From contig NZ_JADZLQ010000001.1 of the NCBI RefSeq assembly GCF_015905305.1, positions 620,001-684,000 of the forward strand: 64,000 bases of DNA. The letters are read 5' to 3'. The notes under the pieces were generated by a model. It was not told the origin of the DNA, did no database searches, and was given only the letters and a program-made list of their open reading frames with translations. Below, piece after piece: positions 12,596 to 21,157 of this stretch. Source of the stretch: Pinirhizobacter soli (GTDB taxonomy: Bacteria > Pseudomonadota > Gammaproteobacteria > Xanthomonadales > Rhodanobacteraceae). The position numbers were made by a program, and so were the translations under genes. Positions within the stretch are counted from its first letter, which is position 1; every line of letters starts with the position of its first letter.

Positions 12596-12672
12596 TGGTT
12601 CGGTAATCCATGTGCGCCAATGCGCCGGTCAGTGCCGCAAGGTGCGAAAAGGCGGCGAATCATAAACGGATC

Positions 12673-12700
12673 GGCGGACGGCGATCACTCACCGTCCGCC
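12673..12700 (-). other. dnaK-dnaJ intercistronic hairpin
   Basis: A 9-bp perfect stem (GGCGGACGG / CCGTCCGCC) just after the dnaK stop codon, without a T-tract. It is more likely a processing or mRNA-stability element that sets the DnaK:DnaJ ratio than a terminator. Confidence 0.45.
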
Positions 12701-12711
12701 TGGGGTGCTGC

Positions 12712-14631
12712 TTACTTCTTGTCGTCTTTGACTTCGGTAAATTCAGCGTCGACCACATCGTCGGGCTGGGCCGAACCACCACCCGGGGCCGACTGGGCCG
12801 ACTCAGGCGTGGGGCCGGCCTGGGCCGCGGCGTAAAGCGCCTGGGCCACCTGCTCAAGCGCGGTGATCTTCGACTCGATCAGGTTCTTGTCGTCACCTTC
12901 CTTGGCTTTCTCAAGGTCGGACACGGCGCTGTCGATGCCGGCGAGCTGGTCGGCCGGGATCTTGCCGCCATGTTCCTTCAACGCGCTGCGCGTGGCATGC
13001 ACCAGCTGATCGGCCTTGTTGCGCGTGCCCACCAGTTCCTGGAACTTGCGGTCTTCCTCGCGGTTGGCTTCGGCGTCGGCCACCATGCGCTGGATCTCAT
13101 CGTCGGACAAGCCGGAACCGGACTTGATCTCCACGCGCTGTTCCTTGCCGGTCTTCTTGTCCTTGGCGGACACGTGCAGGATGCCGTTGGCATCGATGTC
13201 GAAGGTGACGTCGATCTGCGGCTGGCCACGCGGGGCCGAGTCGATGCCGGCCAGGTCGAACTTGGCAAGTGACTTGTTGAAGCGGGCCTGGTCGCGCTCG
13301 CCCTGCAGCACGTGCACAGTCACGGCAGTCTGGTTGTCGTCGGCGGTGGAGAAGGTCTGCGAGGCCTTGGTCGGGATCGTGGTGTTCTTCTCGATCAGCT
13401 TGGTGAACACGCCGCCCATGGTCTCGATGCCCAGCGACAGCGGGGTGACGTCAAGCAGCAACACATCCTTCACCGTGCCGCCCAACACGCCGCCCTGGAT
13501 GGCCGCGCCCACGGCGACGGCTTCATCGGCGTTGACGTCTTTGCGCGGTTCCTTGCCGAAGAAGTCCTTGACCGCTTCCTGCACCTTGGGCATGCGGGTC
13601 TGGCCGCCGACCAGCAGCACTTCGTCGATGTCCGAGACGCGCAGGCCCGCATCGTTCAGGGCGGTGCGGCACGGATCGATGGTGCGCTTGACGAGGTCTT
13701 CGACCAGCGCTTCGAGCTTGGCGCGGGTGAGCTTGATGTTCAGGTGCTTCGGACCCGACGCATCAGCCGTGACGTAAGGCAGGTTCACGTCGGTCTGGTG
13801 CGAGGAAGACAGTTCGATCTTCGCACGCTCGGCGGCGTCCTTCAGGCGCTGCAGGGCAAGGTGGTCCTTGCGCAGGTCGATGCCCTGCTCTTTGTTGAAT
13901 TCATCCACAAGGTAGTCGATGACGCGCTTGTCGAAATCTTCGCCACCCAGGAAGGTGTCGCCGTTGGTGGCAAGCACTTCGAACTGCTTCTCGCCATCGA
14001 CTTCGGCGATCTCGATGATGGACACGTCGAACGTGCCGCCGCCCAGGTCGTACACGGCGATCTTGCGGTCGGCGCCCTTCTTGTCCAGGCCATAGGCAAG
14101 CGCCGCGGCGGTGGGCTCGTTGATGATGCGCTTGACGTCGAGGCCGGCGATCTTGCCGGCGTCCTTGGTGGCCTGGCGCTGGCTGTCGTTGAAGTAGGCA
14201 GGTACCGTGATCACCGCTTCGGTGACCGCCTCACCGAGATAGTCCTCGGCGGTCTTCTTCATCTTCATCAGCACTTTGGCCGAGATCTCCTGCGGCGCCA
14301 TCCTCTTGCCGTCGCCGGTCTGCACCCAGGCGTCACCGTTGTCGTGCGCGGCGATGCCGTAGGGAACGATGTCGAGGTCTTTCTGCACTTCAGCGTCGGT
14401 GAACTTGCGGCCGATCAGGCGCTTCACCGCGTAGAAGGTATTCTTGGGGTTGGTCACGCTCTGGCGCTTGGCCGGTGCGCCTACCAGCACTTCGCCGTCC
14501 TTGGTAAAGGCCACGATGGACGGCGTGGTGCGGTCGCCTTCGGAATTCTCGATCACTCGTGCGGTCGAGCCGTCCATGACGGCGACGCAGGAGTTGGTCG
14601 TACCAAGGTCGATACCGATGATCTTGCCCAT
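12712..14631 (-). CDS. dnaK: chaperone DnaK (Hsp70)
   Basis: A 639-residue Hsp70. The actin-like ATPase domain (about 1-385) begins [18 protein letters not shown] and contains the phosphate loop [13 protein letters not shown]. The substrate-binding beta domain has the family stretch [17 protein letters not shown] helical lid follows, and the C-terminus ends in the acidic EVKDDKK type of tail. It works with DnaJ and GrpE in folding and in negative feedback on sigma-32. It is preceded by a good heat-shock promoter, so it can be transcribed apart from hrcA-grpE. Confidence 0.98.
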   Translation of the reverse strand: MGKIIGIDLGTTNSCVAVMDGSTARVIENSEGDRTTPSIVAFTKDGEVLVGAPAKRQSVTNPKNTFYAVKRLIGRKFTDAEVQKDLDIVPYGIAAHDNGDAWVQTGDGKRMAPQEISAKVLMKMKKTAEDYLGEAVTEAVITVPAYFNDSQRQATKDAGKIAGLDVKRIINEPTAAALAYGLDKKGADRKIAVYDLGGGTFDVSIIEIAEVDGEKQFEVLATNGDTFLGGEDFDKRVIDYLVDEFNKEQGIDLRKDHLALQRLKDAAERAKIELSSSHQTDVNLPYVTADASGPKHLNIKLTRAKLEALVEDLVKRTIDPCRTALNDAGLRVSDIDEVLLVGGQTRMPKVQEAVKDFFGKEPRKDVNADEAVAVGAAIQGGVLGGTVKDVLLLDVTPLSLGIETMGGVFTKLIEKNTTIPTKASQTFSTADDNQTAVTVHVLQGERDQARFNKSLAKFDLAGIDSAPRGQPQIDVTFDIDANGILHVSAKDKKTGKEQRVEIKSGSGLSDDEIQRMVADAEANREEDRKFQELVGTRNKADQLVHATRSALKEHGGKIPADQLAGIDSAVSDLEKAKEGDDKNLIESKITALEQVAQALYAAAQAGPTPESAQSAPGGGSAQPDDVVDAEFTEVKDDKK

Positions 14632-14683
14632 GTTTCGTTGCTCCGGATTTCAAGGCGGCCCCCGCGGCCGCGACTAGGTCAAA

Positions 14684-14713
14684 TAAGTGGGGCCCGAGCC
14701 CCTCGATTCAATG
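14684..14713 (-). promoter_or_regulatory. sigma-32-like heat-shock promoter of dnaK
   Basis: On the minus strand CATTGAA (14707-14713) is followed after 14 bases by CCCCACTTA (14684-14692). This is close to the sigma-32 pattern CTTGAA-N11-16-CCCCAT. The spacer ends in a GGGGC-TCGG-GCCCC hairpin that partly covers the -10 element. It lies about 50 bases before the dnaK start codon. Confidence 0.7.
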
Positions 14714-14751
14714 CTTTAGCGTCGACATGCCGGCGCCTTTGGAAAAACGGT

Positions 14752-15297
14752 CTATTCCGCTTCCTTCGCCACCGCCACCAGGGCCGGACGCAGCAGGCGA
14801 TCGTTCAACACGAAGCCCTTCTGCAGTACCGCCACCACCGTATTGGGCTCGAACTCACGCGACTGGACCATGCTCATGGCCTGGTGGTGGTCCGGGTTGA
14901 AGGGCTGGTGGAGGGGATCGATCACCTTCAGGCCATGGGTCTGGCCGAGCTTGTCCAGCGACTTCAAGGTGAGCTCCATGCCTTCGCGCAACGTCGCTGC
15001 GTCCTCGGTCTCGATCGCCAGGCCCCGGTCCAGTCCGTCGAACACGGGCAGGAGGTCGGCCAGGATCTTCTCGTTGGCGAAGCGGCGGGCCTGGTCGAGG
15101 TCCCGCTGCAGGCGGCGCCGCTGGTTCTCGATCTCGGCCCGCTCGCGCAGGACGATCTCGCGCATTTGCGCCAGTTCGCCTTCAGCCTGGACCAGGCGGA
15201 TGGTGAGCGCCTCGATCTCGGCGTTGCGCTCGTCGCCGCCGGTGGCCGCGCTGTCTTCCGGCGCCGGGTTAGGCGCGTGCGGGTCGGTGTTTTGCAT
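14752..15297 (-). CDS. grpE: nucleotide exchange factor GrpE
   Basis: A 181-residue GrpE. It has an acidic, disordered N-terminus, then a long dimerising coiled coil (IEALTIRLVQAEGELAQMRE...ENQRRRLQRDLDQA). The C-terminal beta wing (from about residue 125) ends with the family stretch VLQKGFVLNDRLLRPALVAVA. It releases ADP from DnaK. The start at 15297 fits the family; an in-frame start at 15354 would add residues encoded by the hrcA-grpE intergenic region. It lies between hrcA and dnaK. Confidence 0.96.
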   Translation of the reverse strand: MQNTDPHAPNPAPEDSAATGGDERNAEIEALTIRLVQAEGELAQMREIVLRERAEIENQRRRLQRDLDQARRFANEKILADLLPVFDGLDRGLAIETEDAATLREGMELTLKSLDKLGQTHGLKVIDPLHQPFNPDHHQAMSMVQSREFEPNTVVAVLQKGFVLNDRLLRPALVAVAKEAE

Positions 15298-15364
15298 GCT
15301 GACTCCAGATGTCGACGTAAAAAACCAGGGGCAATACCACCCGGGTGTGTACATTCGCGGTAAA

Positions 15365-15384
15365 AACCGCCTCCCGCGGCGGTT
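15365..15384 (-). terminator. terminator at the end of hrcA
   Basis: A 7-bp stem (AACCGCC / GGCGGTT) followed on the minus strand by TTTTT. It overlaps the hrcA stop codon and can separate hrcA from grpE transcription. Confidence 0.6.
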
Positions 15385-16447
15385 ATGAGGCCGTCGCGGC
15401 CCGATTCAAGGCATCGGAGAGCAAACTGGCCGTTGCCTGTACCACGGGAATGACGCGTTCGTAGGCCATGCGAGTGGGCCCGATCACGCCCACCGCGCCC
15501 AGTACCCGGCCCTGCGCGCCGTAGGAGGCGGTGACCACGCTGCAACCGTCGAGGGCCGAAAAACCTGACTCCTCGCCGATGAAAAGCCGCACCCCAGGCG
15601 CCCTGGCGCACACTTCCATCAATTGCAGGAGATCGCGTTTCTGCTGGAAGGCATCGAAAAGGTCGCGCAGGCGCTCGATGTCGGCCAGCTCCGAATACCC
15701 CATGAGGTTGGTCTGACCGGTTACCAGCACGTCGGCCGCCCCCTCAGGGGCAAAAGACGCCGCCGCCAGCTCCACCGTGCTGGTGAGCAGCCGGTTCAGC
15801 TCACTGCCGGCGGCACGCAACTCGCCCAGCAGGAAGCTGCGGATATCGTCGATGCGGAAACCGGCGAACTGATGATTAAGGTATTGGGCTGCCTCTTCGA
15901 GCTGGCCCGGCGACAACGGCTTGGTGAGCTGGACGATGCGGTTCTGCACGTGGTTGTCGGAGAACTGCAGGATCACCAGTACCCGATCGTCGGGCAAGGC
16001 CACGAAATCGATGTGCCGAAGCGGGAAGTCGGCCTGGCGCGGCACGCTGACCACGCCGGCAAAGTGCGTCATCGCCGACAGCAGGTTCGATACGTTACCC
16101 AAGAGGTCGCGCGTGGTGGTCTGTTGCGGCGGAAGCTGCCGCTGCAGGATGACCATTTCCTCGCGCGGCAGCGGCTTCAGTTCAATCAGGCTGTCGACGA
16201 ACAGGCGCAGGCCACGTGGCGTGGGAATGCGGCCGGCGGAGGTATGCGGTGAGGACACCAGCCCTGCGTCTTCCAGATCCGCCATGATGTTGCGGATGGT
16301 GGCGGGGCTTACTTCCAGGCCCGACGATCGCGAAAGAGTGCGCGAACCCACCGGTTCCCCATCCACCAGGTATTGGGCGATCAGCGTCCGCAGCAGCCGG
16401 CGCGCCCGCGCATCGAGTTCGGTACCTTCAGGCGGGATCGTGGACAC
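15383..16447 (-). CDS. hrcA: heat-inducible transcription repressor HrcA
   Basis: A 354-residue HrcA starting at GTG. The N-terminal winged helix (LLRTLIAQYLVDGEPVGSRT, then VSPATIRNIMADLEDAGL) is followed by a GAF-like dimerisation domain with the family stretch SSPHTSAGRIPT at about 65-76. It represses chaperonin genes by binding CIRCE palindromes. None is visible in front of hrcA, grpE or dnaK here, so its target (usually groESL) is probably elsewhere. It is divergent from recN across a 160-base gap. Confidence 0.95.
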   Translation of the reverse strand: MSTIPPEGTELDARARRLLRTLIAQYLVDGEPVGSRTLSRSSGLEVSPATIRNIMADLEDAGLVSSPHTSAGRIPTPRGLRLFVDSLIELKPLPREEMVILQRQLPPQQTTTRDLLGNVSNLLSAMTHFAGVVSVPRQADFPLRHIDFVALPDDRVLVILQFSDNHVQNRIVQLTKPLSPGQLEEAAQYLNHQFAGFRIDDIRSFLLGELRAAGSELNRLLTSTVELAAASFAPEGAADVLVTGQTNLMGYSELADIERLRDLFDAFQQKRDLLQLMEVCARAPGVRLFIGEESGFSALDGCSVVTASYGAQGRVLGAVGVIGPTRMAYERVIPVVQATASLLSDALNRAATAS

Positions 16448-16607
16448 GGTTTGGGCGGGTATCTGGCGGTGGATGGGAAGGAATAGTTGACCTTAGCTTC
16501 AATAAGGCCGTAGCGGGAGACTTGCAATAGGCGGCGGCATTGTCGCATTCCGTGCGACGGGAAGGCAGCTACAATCGCTGCAACCCAACCGGCCGCACCC
16601 CACCTCC

Positions 16608-18275
16608 ATGCTGACATCGCTCTATGTTCGCCAGTTTGCCGTGGTCGAGGAAGCGGAAATCGCCTTCGGGGCGGGACTTACCGTGGTCAGTGGCGAGACG
16701 GGCGCGGGCAAATCCCTGCTGGTGGATGCGCTCATGCTGCTGGCCGGCGGGCGTGCCGACAGCGGCATGATCCGCGCCGGCAGCGACCGTGCGGAGCTGT
16801 CGGCCGAATTCGACCTCGCCGCCCTGCCCCTGGCCCTCGCCTGGCTTCGCCAGGAGGAATTGGACGATGGCCAGGGCTGCCAGTTGCGCCGGGTGATCCG
16901 CGACGGCAGTTCACGGGCGTGGATCAATGGCCGGCCGGCAAGCCTGGCCCAGCTGTCGGAACTGGCCACCCAGCTGGTGGAGATCCACGGCCAGCACGAG
17001 CACCAGGCGCTGCTTTCGCGCAGCCACCAGCTCGCCCTGCTCGATGCCTACACCGGCAACGAAGGGCTCCTGGCGGAGGTTGCCGCCACCGCTGGCGCCT
17101 GGCGCGATGCAGGTTTACGGATCAAGAAGCTTTCCGGCGGCGACGACCGCGAACACCGCATCGAGATACTCGGCCACGAAACAGCCGAGCTTGAACGATG
17201 GGCGCTCGATCCGGCGGCCTTCGAGGAACTCGAAGCCAACCATCGCCGGTTGGCCAACGCCGGGCGGCTGGCCGAGGGCGCCTCGGCCGTGGTCGAACTG
17301 ATCGACGGTGAGAGCGAACTGGCGATCGGCCGTGCCCTGCTGCGCGCGCAACTGGAATTGCAACGTCTGGCAGAGATCGACCCCCGCCTGGCGCCGCAAG
17401 TGGAACTGATCGACAACGCGCAGATCCAGCTCGGCGAAGCCGTCGATGCCCTGGGCCGCTACGCCCAGGACGTCGACCTCGACCCCGAGCGCTTCGCCGA
17501 AAGCGAGACACACCTGTCGCATCTGCACGACCTCGCCCGCCGCTACCGCCTGCCGATGGCCGAGCTCGGCGCCAAGGCCGTGGAACTGCGCGAGGAACTC
17601 ACCTCACTTGAAGGCGCAGGCGAAGCCCTGGAAAACCTCGGACGCGAACGCGACAAGCACATGGCCGCCTGGACCGCCGCCGCCGCCTCGCTATCGAAGG
17701 CGCGCCGTGCCGCGGCCACCCGGCTGGGCGATGAAGTGACTGCGCTCATGGCAGGCCTGGGCATGGCCGGAGGCATTCTGCGCATCGAACTGGCCGACGA
17801 AACCGGCACCGATCCGGATCCGCAAGGCCGCGAGCGCTGCGAATTCCTCGTCAGTGCCAATCCCGGGCAGCCGCCCCGCGCTCTGCGCAAAGTAGCCTCG
17901 GGCGGCGAACTGGCGCGCATCAGCCTTGCCATCGAGGTCGCCACCCTGGGCAGCGACACCATCGGCTGCATGGTCTTCGATGAAGTGGACACCGGCATCG
18001 GCGGCGCCGTGGCGGAAGTGGTCGGCCAGAAATTGCGCGCGCTGAGCGAACGTTGCCAGGTGCTCTGCGTCACCCACTTGCCGCAGGTAGCGGCACAGGG
18101 ACACGCGCATCTGCGCGTGTCCAAGTCCACCGACGGAGCCTCCACGCGCACGGAAGTGGACGTACTGGACACCGCCGGCCGCCGCGAGGAACTCTCGCGC
18201 ATGCTCGGCGGCGTTGAGATCACCAAACAGACCCGGGCCCACGCCAAGCAGATGCTCGACAGCGTCAAGAGCTAG
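16608..18275 (+). CDS. recN: DNA repair protein RecN (SMC-like ATPase)
   Basis: A 555-residue RecN. It has an N-terminal Walker A GETGAGKS (residues 29-36), then two coiled-coil arms. The C-terminal half has the ABC signature region (LRKVASGGELARISLAI), the Walker B with catalytic acidic residue (MVFDEVDTGIGG) and the D/H-loop (VTHLPQVAAQ). It organises DNA ends during double-strand-break repair and is usually SOS-induced; I could not recognise a LexA box in the short upstream gap. Its stop overlaps that of the convergent response regulator (shared CTAG at 18272-18275). Confidence 0.97.
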   Translation: MLTSLYVRQFAVVEEAEIAFGAGLTVVSGETGAGKSLLVDALMLLAGGRADSGMIRAGSDRAELSAEFDLAALPLALAWLRQEELDDGQGCQLRRVIRDGSSRAWINGRPASLAQLSELATQLVEIHGQHEHQALLSRSHQLALLDAYTGNEGLLAEVAATAGAWRDAGLRIKKLSGGDDREHRIEILGHETAELERWALDPAAFEELEANHRRLANAGRLAEGASAVVELIDGESELAIGRALLRAQLELQRLAEIDPRLAPQVELIDNAQIQLGEAVDALGRYAQDVDLDPERFAESETHLSHLHDLARRYRLPMAELGAKAVELREELTSLEGAGEALENLGRERDKHMAAWTAAAASLSKARRAAATRLGDEVTALMAGLGMAGGILRIELADETGTDPDPQGRERCEFLVSANPGQPPRALRKVASGGELARISLAIEVATLGSDTIGCMVFDEVDTGIGGAVAEVVGQKLRALSERCQVLCVTHLPQVAAQGHAHLRVSKSTDGASTRTEVDVLDTAGRREELSRMLGGVEITKQTRAHAKQMLDSVKS

Positions 18276-18898
18276 CCGGCAAGGCCCCGCTCGCTGGCCA
18301 TGCGGTAGAGATCCAATTCCGATCCCGCTCCCAGCTTGTTCATGACGCTGGCGCGGTGGATGTAAACCGTTTTCTGGCCGATCCCCAAGGCCGCGGCGAC
18401 CTGCTTGGGCGCCCTGCCCGAAGCGAGCAACAGGAATACCTCGCGCTCGCGGGCGGTAAGCCTGTTGATCGGGTCGAGCGTTTCCGGCGCCCGTCCCGCG
18501 CGCTTCTCCTTGAGGTCGGAGCTTAAGTATTGCTCGCCGCGCATTACCGCGCGCATGCCGGCCACCAGTTCCTCGGGCGCCACGCCCTTGGTGACGTAGC
18601 CCGACGCGCCACGGCGCAGGGCCTCGGAAACATAGGGCTCGCCGTCGTGCATGCTCAGCACCACGATACGAGTATCCGGCGCCACGCTGCGCAGATGCTC
18701 GATCAGCGGCAGGCCGCTACCGTCAGGCAGGGAAAGATCAACCGCGACGAGGTCCGGCCGATGCAGGGCAACCGCCTCCACCGCTTCGTCGGCGTTGCGG
18801 CACTCGGCGATCACGTCGAGGTCTGCCTCCATGTCGATGAGGCGCTTGAACCCTTCGCGCACGATAGCGTGGTCATCGACCAGGACGATGCTGTACAT
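18272..18898 (-). CDS. NarL/UhpA-type response regulator
   Basis: A 208-residue regulator. The receiver domain (1-120) has acidic pocket DD at 8-9, phosphoacceptor Asp54 in VAVDLSLPDG and the conserved Lys in GYVTKG. The LuxR-type helix-turn-helix follows at about 145-205 (LTAREREVFLLLASG, then KTVYIHRASVMNKLGA). It is most like UhpA-type regulators rather than GacA. It is divergent from the histidine kinase at 18957 with only 58 bases between them, so the two are almost certainly cognate and share a control region. Target genes are unknown. Confidence 0.92.
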   Translation of the reverse strand: MYSIVLVDDHAIVREGFKRLIDMEADLDVIAECRNADEAVEAVALHRPDLVAVDLSLPDGSGLPLIEHLRSVAPDTRIVVLSMHDGEPYVSEALRRGASGYVTKGVAPEELVAGMRAVMRGEQYLSSDLKEKRAGRAPETLDPINRLTAREREVFLLLASGRAPKQVAAALGIGQKTVYIHRASVMNKLGAGSELDLYRMASERGLAG

Positions 18899-18956
18899 GC
18901 TTTGTACTTTACGCAGGTTCTCCCGCCGACGCGAATATCCTCATAAGATCGCCACC

Positions 18957-20558
18957 ATGCACGCGAATCGATCCTGGGCCAGCTCCGGCCCCTTCCTCGG
19001 CCTGGTCTACTTCCTTGCCTGGGTGGCGTTGTGGCCCGGCCACCAGCCTTATTGGGTACTACCCTTCGGCTTCCGCTTCGGCGTGCTGTTGCTTTCCCGC
19101 AGCCGTGCGTGGCCGTGGGTCATCGGCGCGGAACTTGCCGCCAGCGCGTTCTGCGACTGGCGCGCGGGAAGCCATTTCGGCGTGCTCGGCTTCGTCGCCG
19201 GCGACATGCCCGAACCCCTGATCGTGGCCTTCACCCTGTGGCTGCTCCGCCGCGCCCACCTGCACGCGAGCCTCGACGATCCCGATGGCGTGGCCCGCCT
19301 GCTGCTTTCGGCCATGCTCACCGCGCTGGCGGCGACCGTGGGCAATGCCACGATCCTTGCCGCCCTGCATCCGGCATCGGCCTTCCAGGCCTTGACCGAT
19401 TCGCTCGGCAGCGACCTGTTGGGTTACTACCTGGGCGTGCTGCTGGTGGTGCCGGTACTGGTGTTGCTGGTACGCGAACGCCCCGGCCGCCAGGCCATGG
19501 CCGCGCTCGCCATCGACGGACTGCTGGTGTTGCTGCCGGCGCTGGCGATCCTGATCACGCTCACCGAATACTCCCCGCACGCCCAATATGCCCGCGTGCT
19601 GTCGCTGGCCCCCGGCCTGTTCTTCGCCTTCCGCCATGGCTGGCGCGGCGCCACGCTGTCGATGCTGATCATCAGCGTCGGCCTGAACCTCACCGAGAGC
19701 ATGACCGGGCTTGGCGCCCCCACGGCGGCGGCCCACCTGTTCATCGCGGTGGCGGGCACCGGTACGCTGATGCTAGGCGCCGCCACCGACGCCTTGCGCC
19801 ACAGCAGCGAACGCGTGGCCCAGCAGAACTCCCACCTGGCCGAGGCCAACCGCCGTCTGGACAAACTCGCCCGGCAGCTCCGGGACGCCGCGCGCGGCAA
19901 CCTGCAGGCAGAAGAAACCCAGCGCCGGCACATGGCTCGGGAACTGCACGATGAGCTGGGCCAGAACCTCACCGCCATCCAGACCCATCTGAAGCTTGCC
20001 CAGGGCCGCTTGCGTGATGCGGGGCTGGACGACATCAGCACCTCGATCAACGGCATCCTGGGCTTCATGCGCCGCGCCCTGCACCGCATGCTCGACAGCC
20101 TGCGGCCTTCGGTCCTGGACGAATTTGGCCTGGACCGTGCCCTGGACGAAGGCCCGCTGCGAGACATGCTGGCCGCCGCAGGCGTCGCCTATCACTTCGA
20201 CATGGTGGGCGACCCCCGCACCCTCGACGACGACACCCGCACCGCGATCTACCGCATCGTCCAGGAGAGCGCCACCAACGTGGTCAGGCATTCGCACGCC
20301 CAAAACCTGCTGGTGCGCCTGCGCATTGGTCAGCGATCCGGAAGCACGCTAGCCCTTTTGAGCGTTCAGGACGACGGAGACGGCCTACCAGCAGAACCGG
20401 TCTTCACGGGCGGCCGCGGCCTGAAAGGCATGCGCGACCGGATTACCGCGCTCAGTGGCAGCTTCCGCATTCAGCCTTCAGTTAAAGGCTTGCATTTCAA
20501 GGTTTTGCTGCGGAGCGACGGCGTCAACGTGAAGCCGGCGCCGGACAGTCTCGTGTAG
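18957..20558 (+). CDS. MASE1-type sensor histidine kinase (UhpB-like)
   Basis: A 533-residue membrane kinase. About eight to ten hydrophobic helices in residues 1-280 form a MASE1-like sensor region. A short coiled coil follows (NSHLAEANRRLDKLARQL). The HisKA_3 dimerisation domain has the phosphoacceptor His331 in ARELHDELGQNLTAI. The HATPase domain has the N-box IYRIVQESATNVVRHS, the G1 box VQDDGDGLP and the G2 box GGRGLKGMRDR. The start ATG at 18957 leaves the divergent promoter free. The signal is unknown. Its last codons run into the candidate small-RNA region. Confidence 0.9.
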   Translation: MHANRSWASSGPFLGLVYFLAWVALWPGHQPYWVLPFGFRFGVLLLSRSRAWPWVIGAELAASAFCDWRAGSHFGVLGFVAGDMPEPLIVAFTLWLLRRAHLHASLDDPDGVARLLLSAMLTALAATVGNATILAALHPASAFQALTDSLGSDLLGYYLGVLLVVPVLVLLVRERPGRQAMAALAIDGLLVLLPALAILITLTEYSPHAQYARVLSLAPGLFFAFRHGWRGATLSMLIISVGLNLTESMTGLGAPTAAAHLFIAVAGTGTLMLGAATDALRHSSERVAQQNSHLAEANRRLDKLARQLRDAARGNLQAEETQRRHMARELHDELGQNLTAIQTHLKLAQGRLRDAGLDDISTSINGILGFMRRALHRMLDSLRPSVLDEFGLDRALDEGPLRDMLAAAGVAYHFDMVGDPRTLDDDTRTAIYRIVQESATNVVRHSHAQNLLVRLRIGQRSGSTLALLSVQDDGDGLPAEPVFTGGRGLKGMRDRITALSGSFRIQPSVKGLHFKVLLRSDGVNVKPAPDSLV

Positions 20559-20571
20559 GAAAAACCTTATA
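20554..20571. promoter_or_regulatory. GacA-box-like inverted repeat
   Basis: TGTAGG-N6-CTTATA differs at two of twelve positions from the TGTAAG-N6-CTTACA upstream activating site known for GacA-controlled rsmY/rsmZ genes. It has the exact spacing and overlaps the histidine-kinase stop codon. It is suggestive because of the candidate RNA that follows. Confidence 0.35.
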
Positions 20572-20599
20572 GGAATTATTCCGATACCGGGAAAGTGAA

Positions 20600-20814
20600 G
20601 AGCTCGTTAGGATGCCGCCATCGATGTGGGGGAGCCACTGTCGAAAGACAGTGAGCCCAGATCGCTCGTGGGGACGGGCGATCTGATGAGGCGACAGGAT
20701 GTCAGCCTCGCCGGTGAAGTCGGCCGCCGAAGCGAACGAGCAACTCGTTTGCAATGGCGCTGGATATACCGGACAGCCGTTGGTGGGCAGGAGCCCTCCG
20801 GCGGCTTTTTTTTG
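20600..20814 (+). ncRNA. candidate CsrA/RsmA-binding small RNA (RsmZ/CsrB-like)
   Basis: There is no protein gene here. Instead there are five consecutive strong hairpins. H1 at 20636-20653 is a 7-bp stem with a GAAA loop. H2 at 20659-20684 is a 10-bp stem with loop TGGGGA. H3 at 20688-20709 has GGA in the loop inside ACAGGATGT, which equals the CsrA consensus core. H4 at 20732-20752 is a 9-bp stem. The terminator hairpin, also with an AGGA loop, comes last. Unpaired TTAGGATG occurs near 20607. The 5' end is a guess. GGA exposed in several loops is the hallmark of CsrA/RsmA-titrating RNAs. Sequence homology to known families was not recognised. Confidence 0.6.
20775..20814 (+). terminator. 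terminator of the candidate small RNA
   Basis: A stem of 14 pairs with one mismatch and two G-U pairs (20775-20788 with 20793-20806), AGGA loop, then eight T. A very strong plus-strand intrinsic terminator about 215 bases after the end of the kinase gene. Confidence 0.8.
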
Positions 20815-20823
20815 CTTGGTGTT

Positions 20824-20854
20824 GGGGGTGGGGGGGGGTGGGGCGCGGGGGGGG
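20824..20854 (+). other. G-quadruplex-type tract
   Basis: Runs of 5, 9, 4 and 8 G separated by 1, 1 and 3 bases, right after the small-RNA terminator. This satisfies the classical four-tract G-quadruplex pattern with very short loops. The exact run lengths may be uncertain in sequencing. Confidence 0.6.
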
Positions 20855-20924
20855 TGTGACCCTGGTCGCTAAGTCCTCGTCGGGCTGCGCCCTCCTGCGG
20901 AAGCGCTCTCAGGGTCACACCCCC
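20850..20924. repeat. core-in-stem repeat, copy 1
   Basis: A perfect 14-bp inverted repeat (20850-20863 with 20911-20924) encloses a 35-base core starting TAAGTCCTCGTCGGGCT. The same core occurs inverted at 21071-21105, inside a completely different stem. No gene lies between the small RNA and fur. Confidence 0.75.
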
Positions 20925-21040
20925 GCCACTCCCCTCCACTCGGCCGACAAGCCGACCATCGCTTGCGCAACGCGTTGACTGAGCGACCTAATCGCAGGCC
21001 TTCGTACCCTGCTCTCCCCACAGCCCGCCTAGCGTCCGGG

Positions 21041-21135
21041 GGAGCGGTTGGGTGGCGGCGTTTTCGTCACGCTTCCGCAGGAGGGCAAAGCCCGACGAGG
21101 ACTTAGTGACGAAAACGCCGCCACCCGGCCGCTCC
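21041..21135. repeat. core-in-stem repeat, copy 2 (inverted)
   Basis: A 30-bp stem (21041-21070 with 21106-21135; the inner 21 bp perfect, only two G-T pairs) encloses the 35-base core in reverse orientation, with 33 of 35 bases matching copy 1. It lies just downstream of fur on the minus strand, so it may also end fur transcription. Confidence 0.8.
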
Positions 21136-21157
21136 GAACCGCCACGCTACAGGCCAG

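Noticed and set aside
13312-15363. A 683-codon open frame on the plus strand
   Set aside because: Antisense to dnaK and grpE, with no recognisable domain; the opposite strand is fully explained.
20559-21157. Known riboswitch, RNase P, 6S or SRP RNA as an explanation for the structured region
   Set aside because: None of the conserved sequence blocks of these RNAs could be found; the GGA-loop pattern fits a CsrA-binding RNA better.
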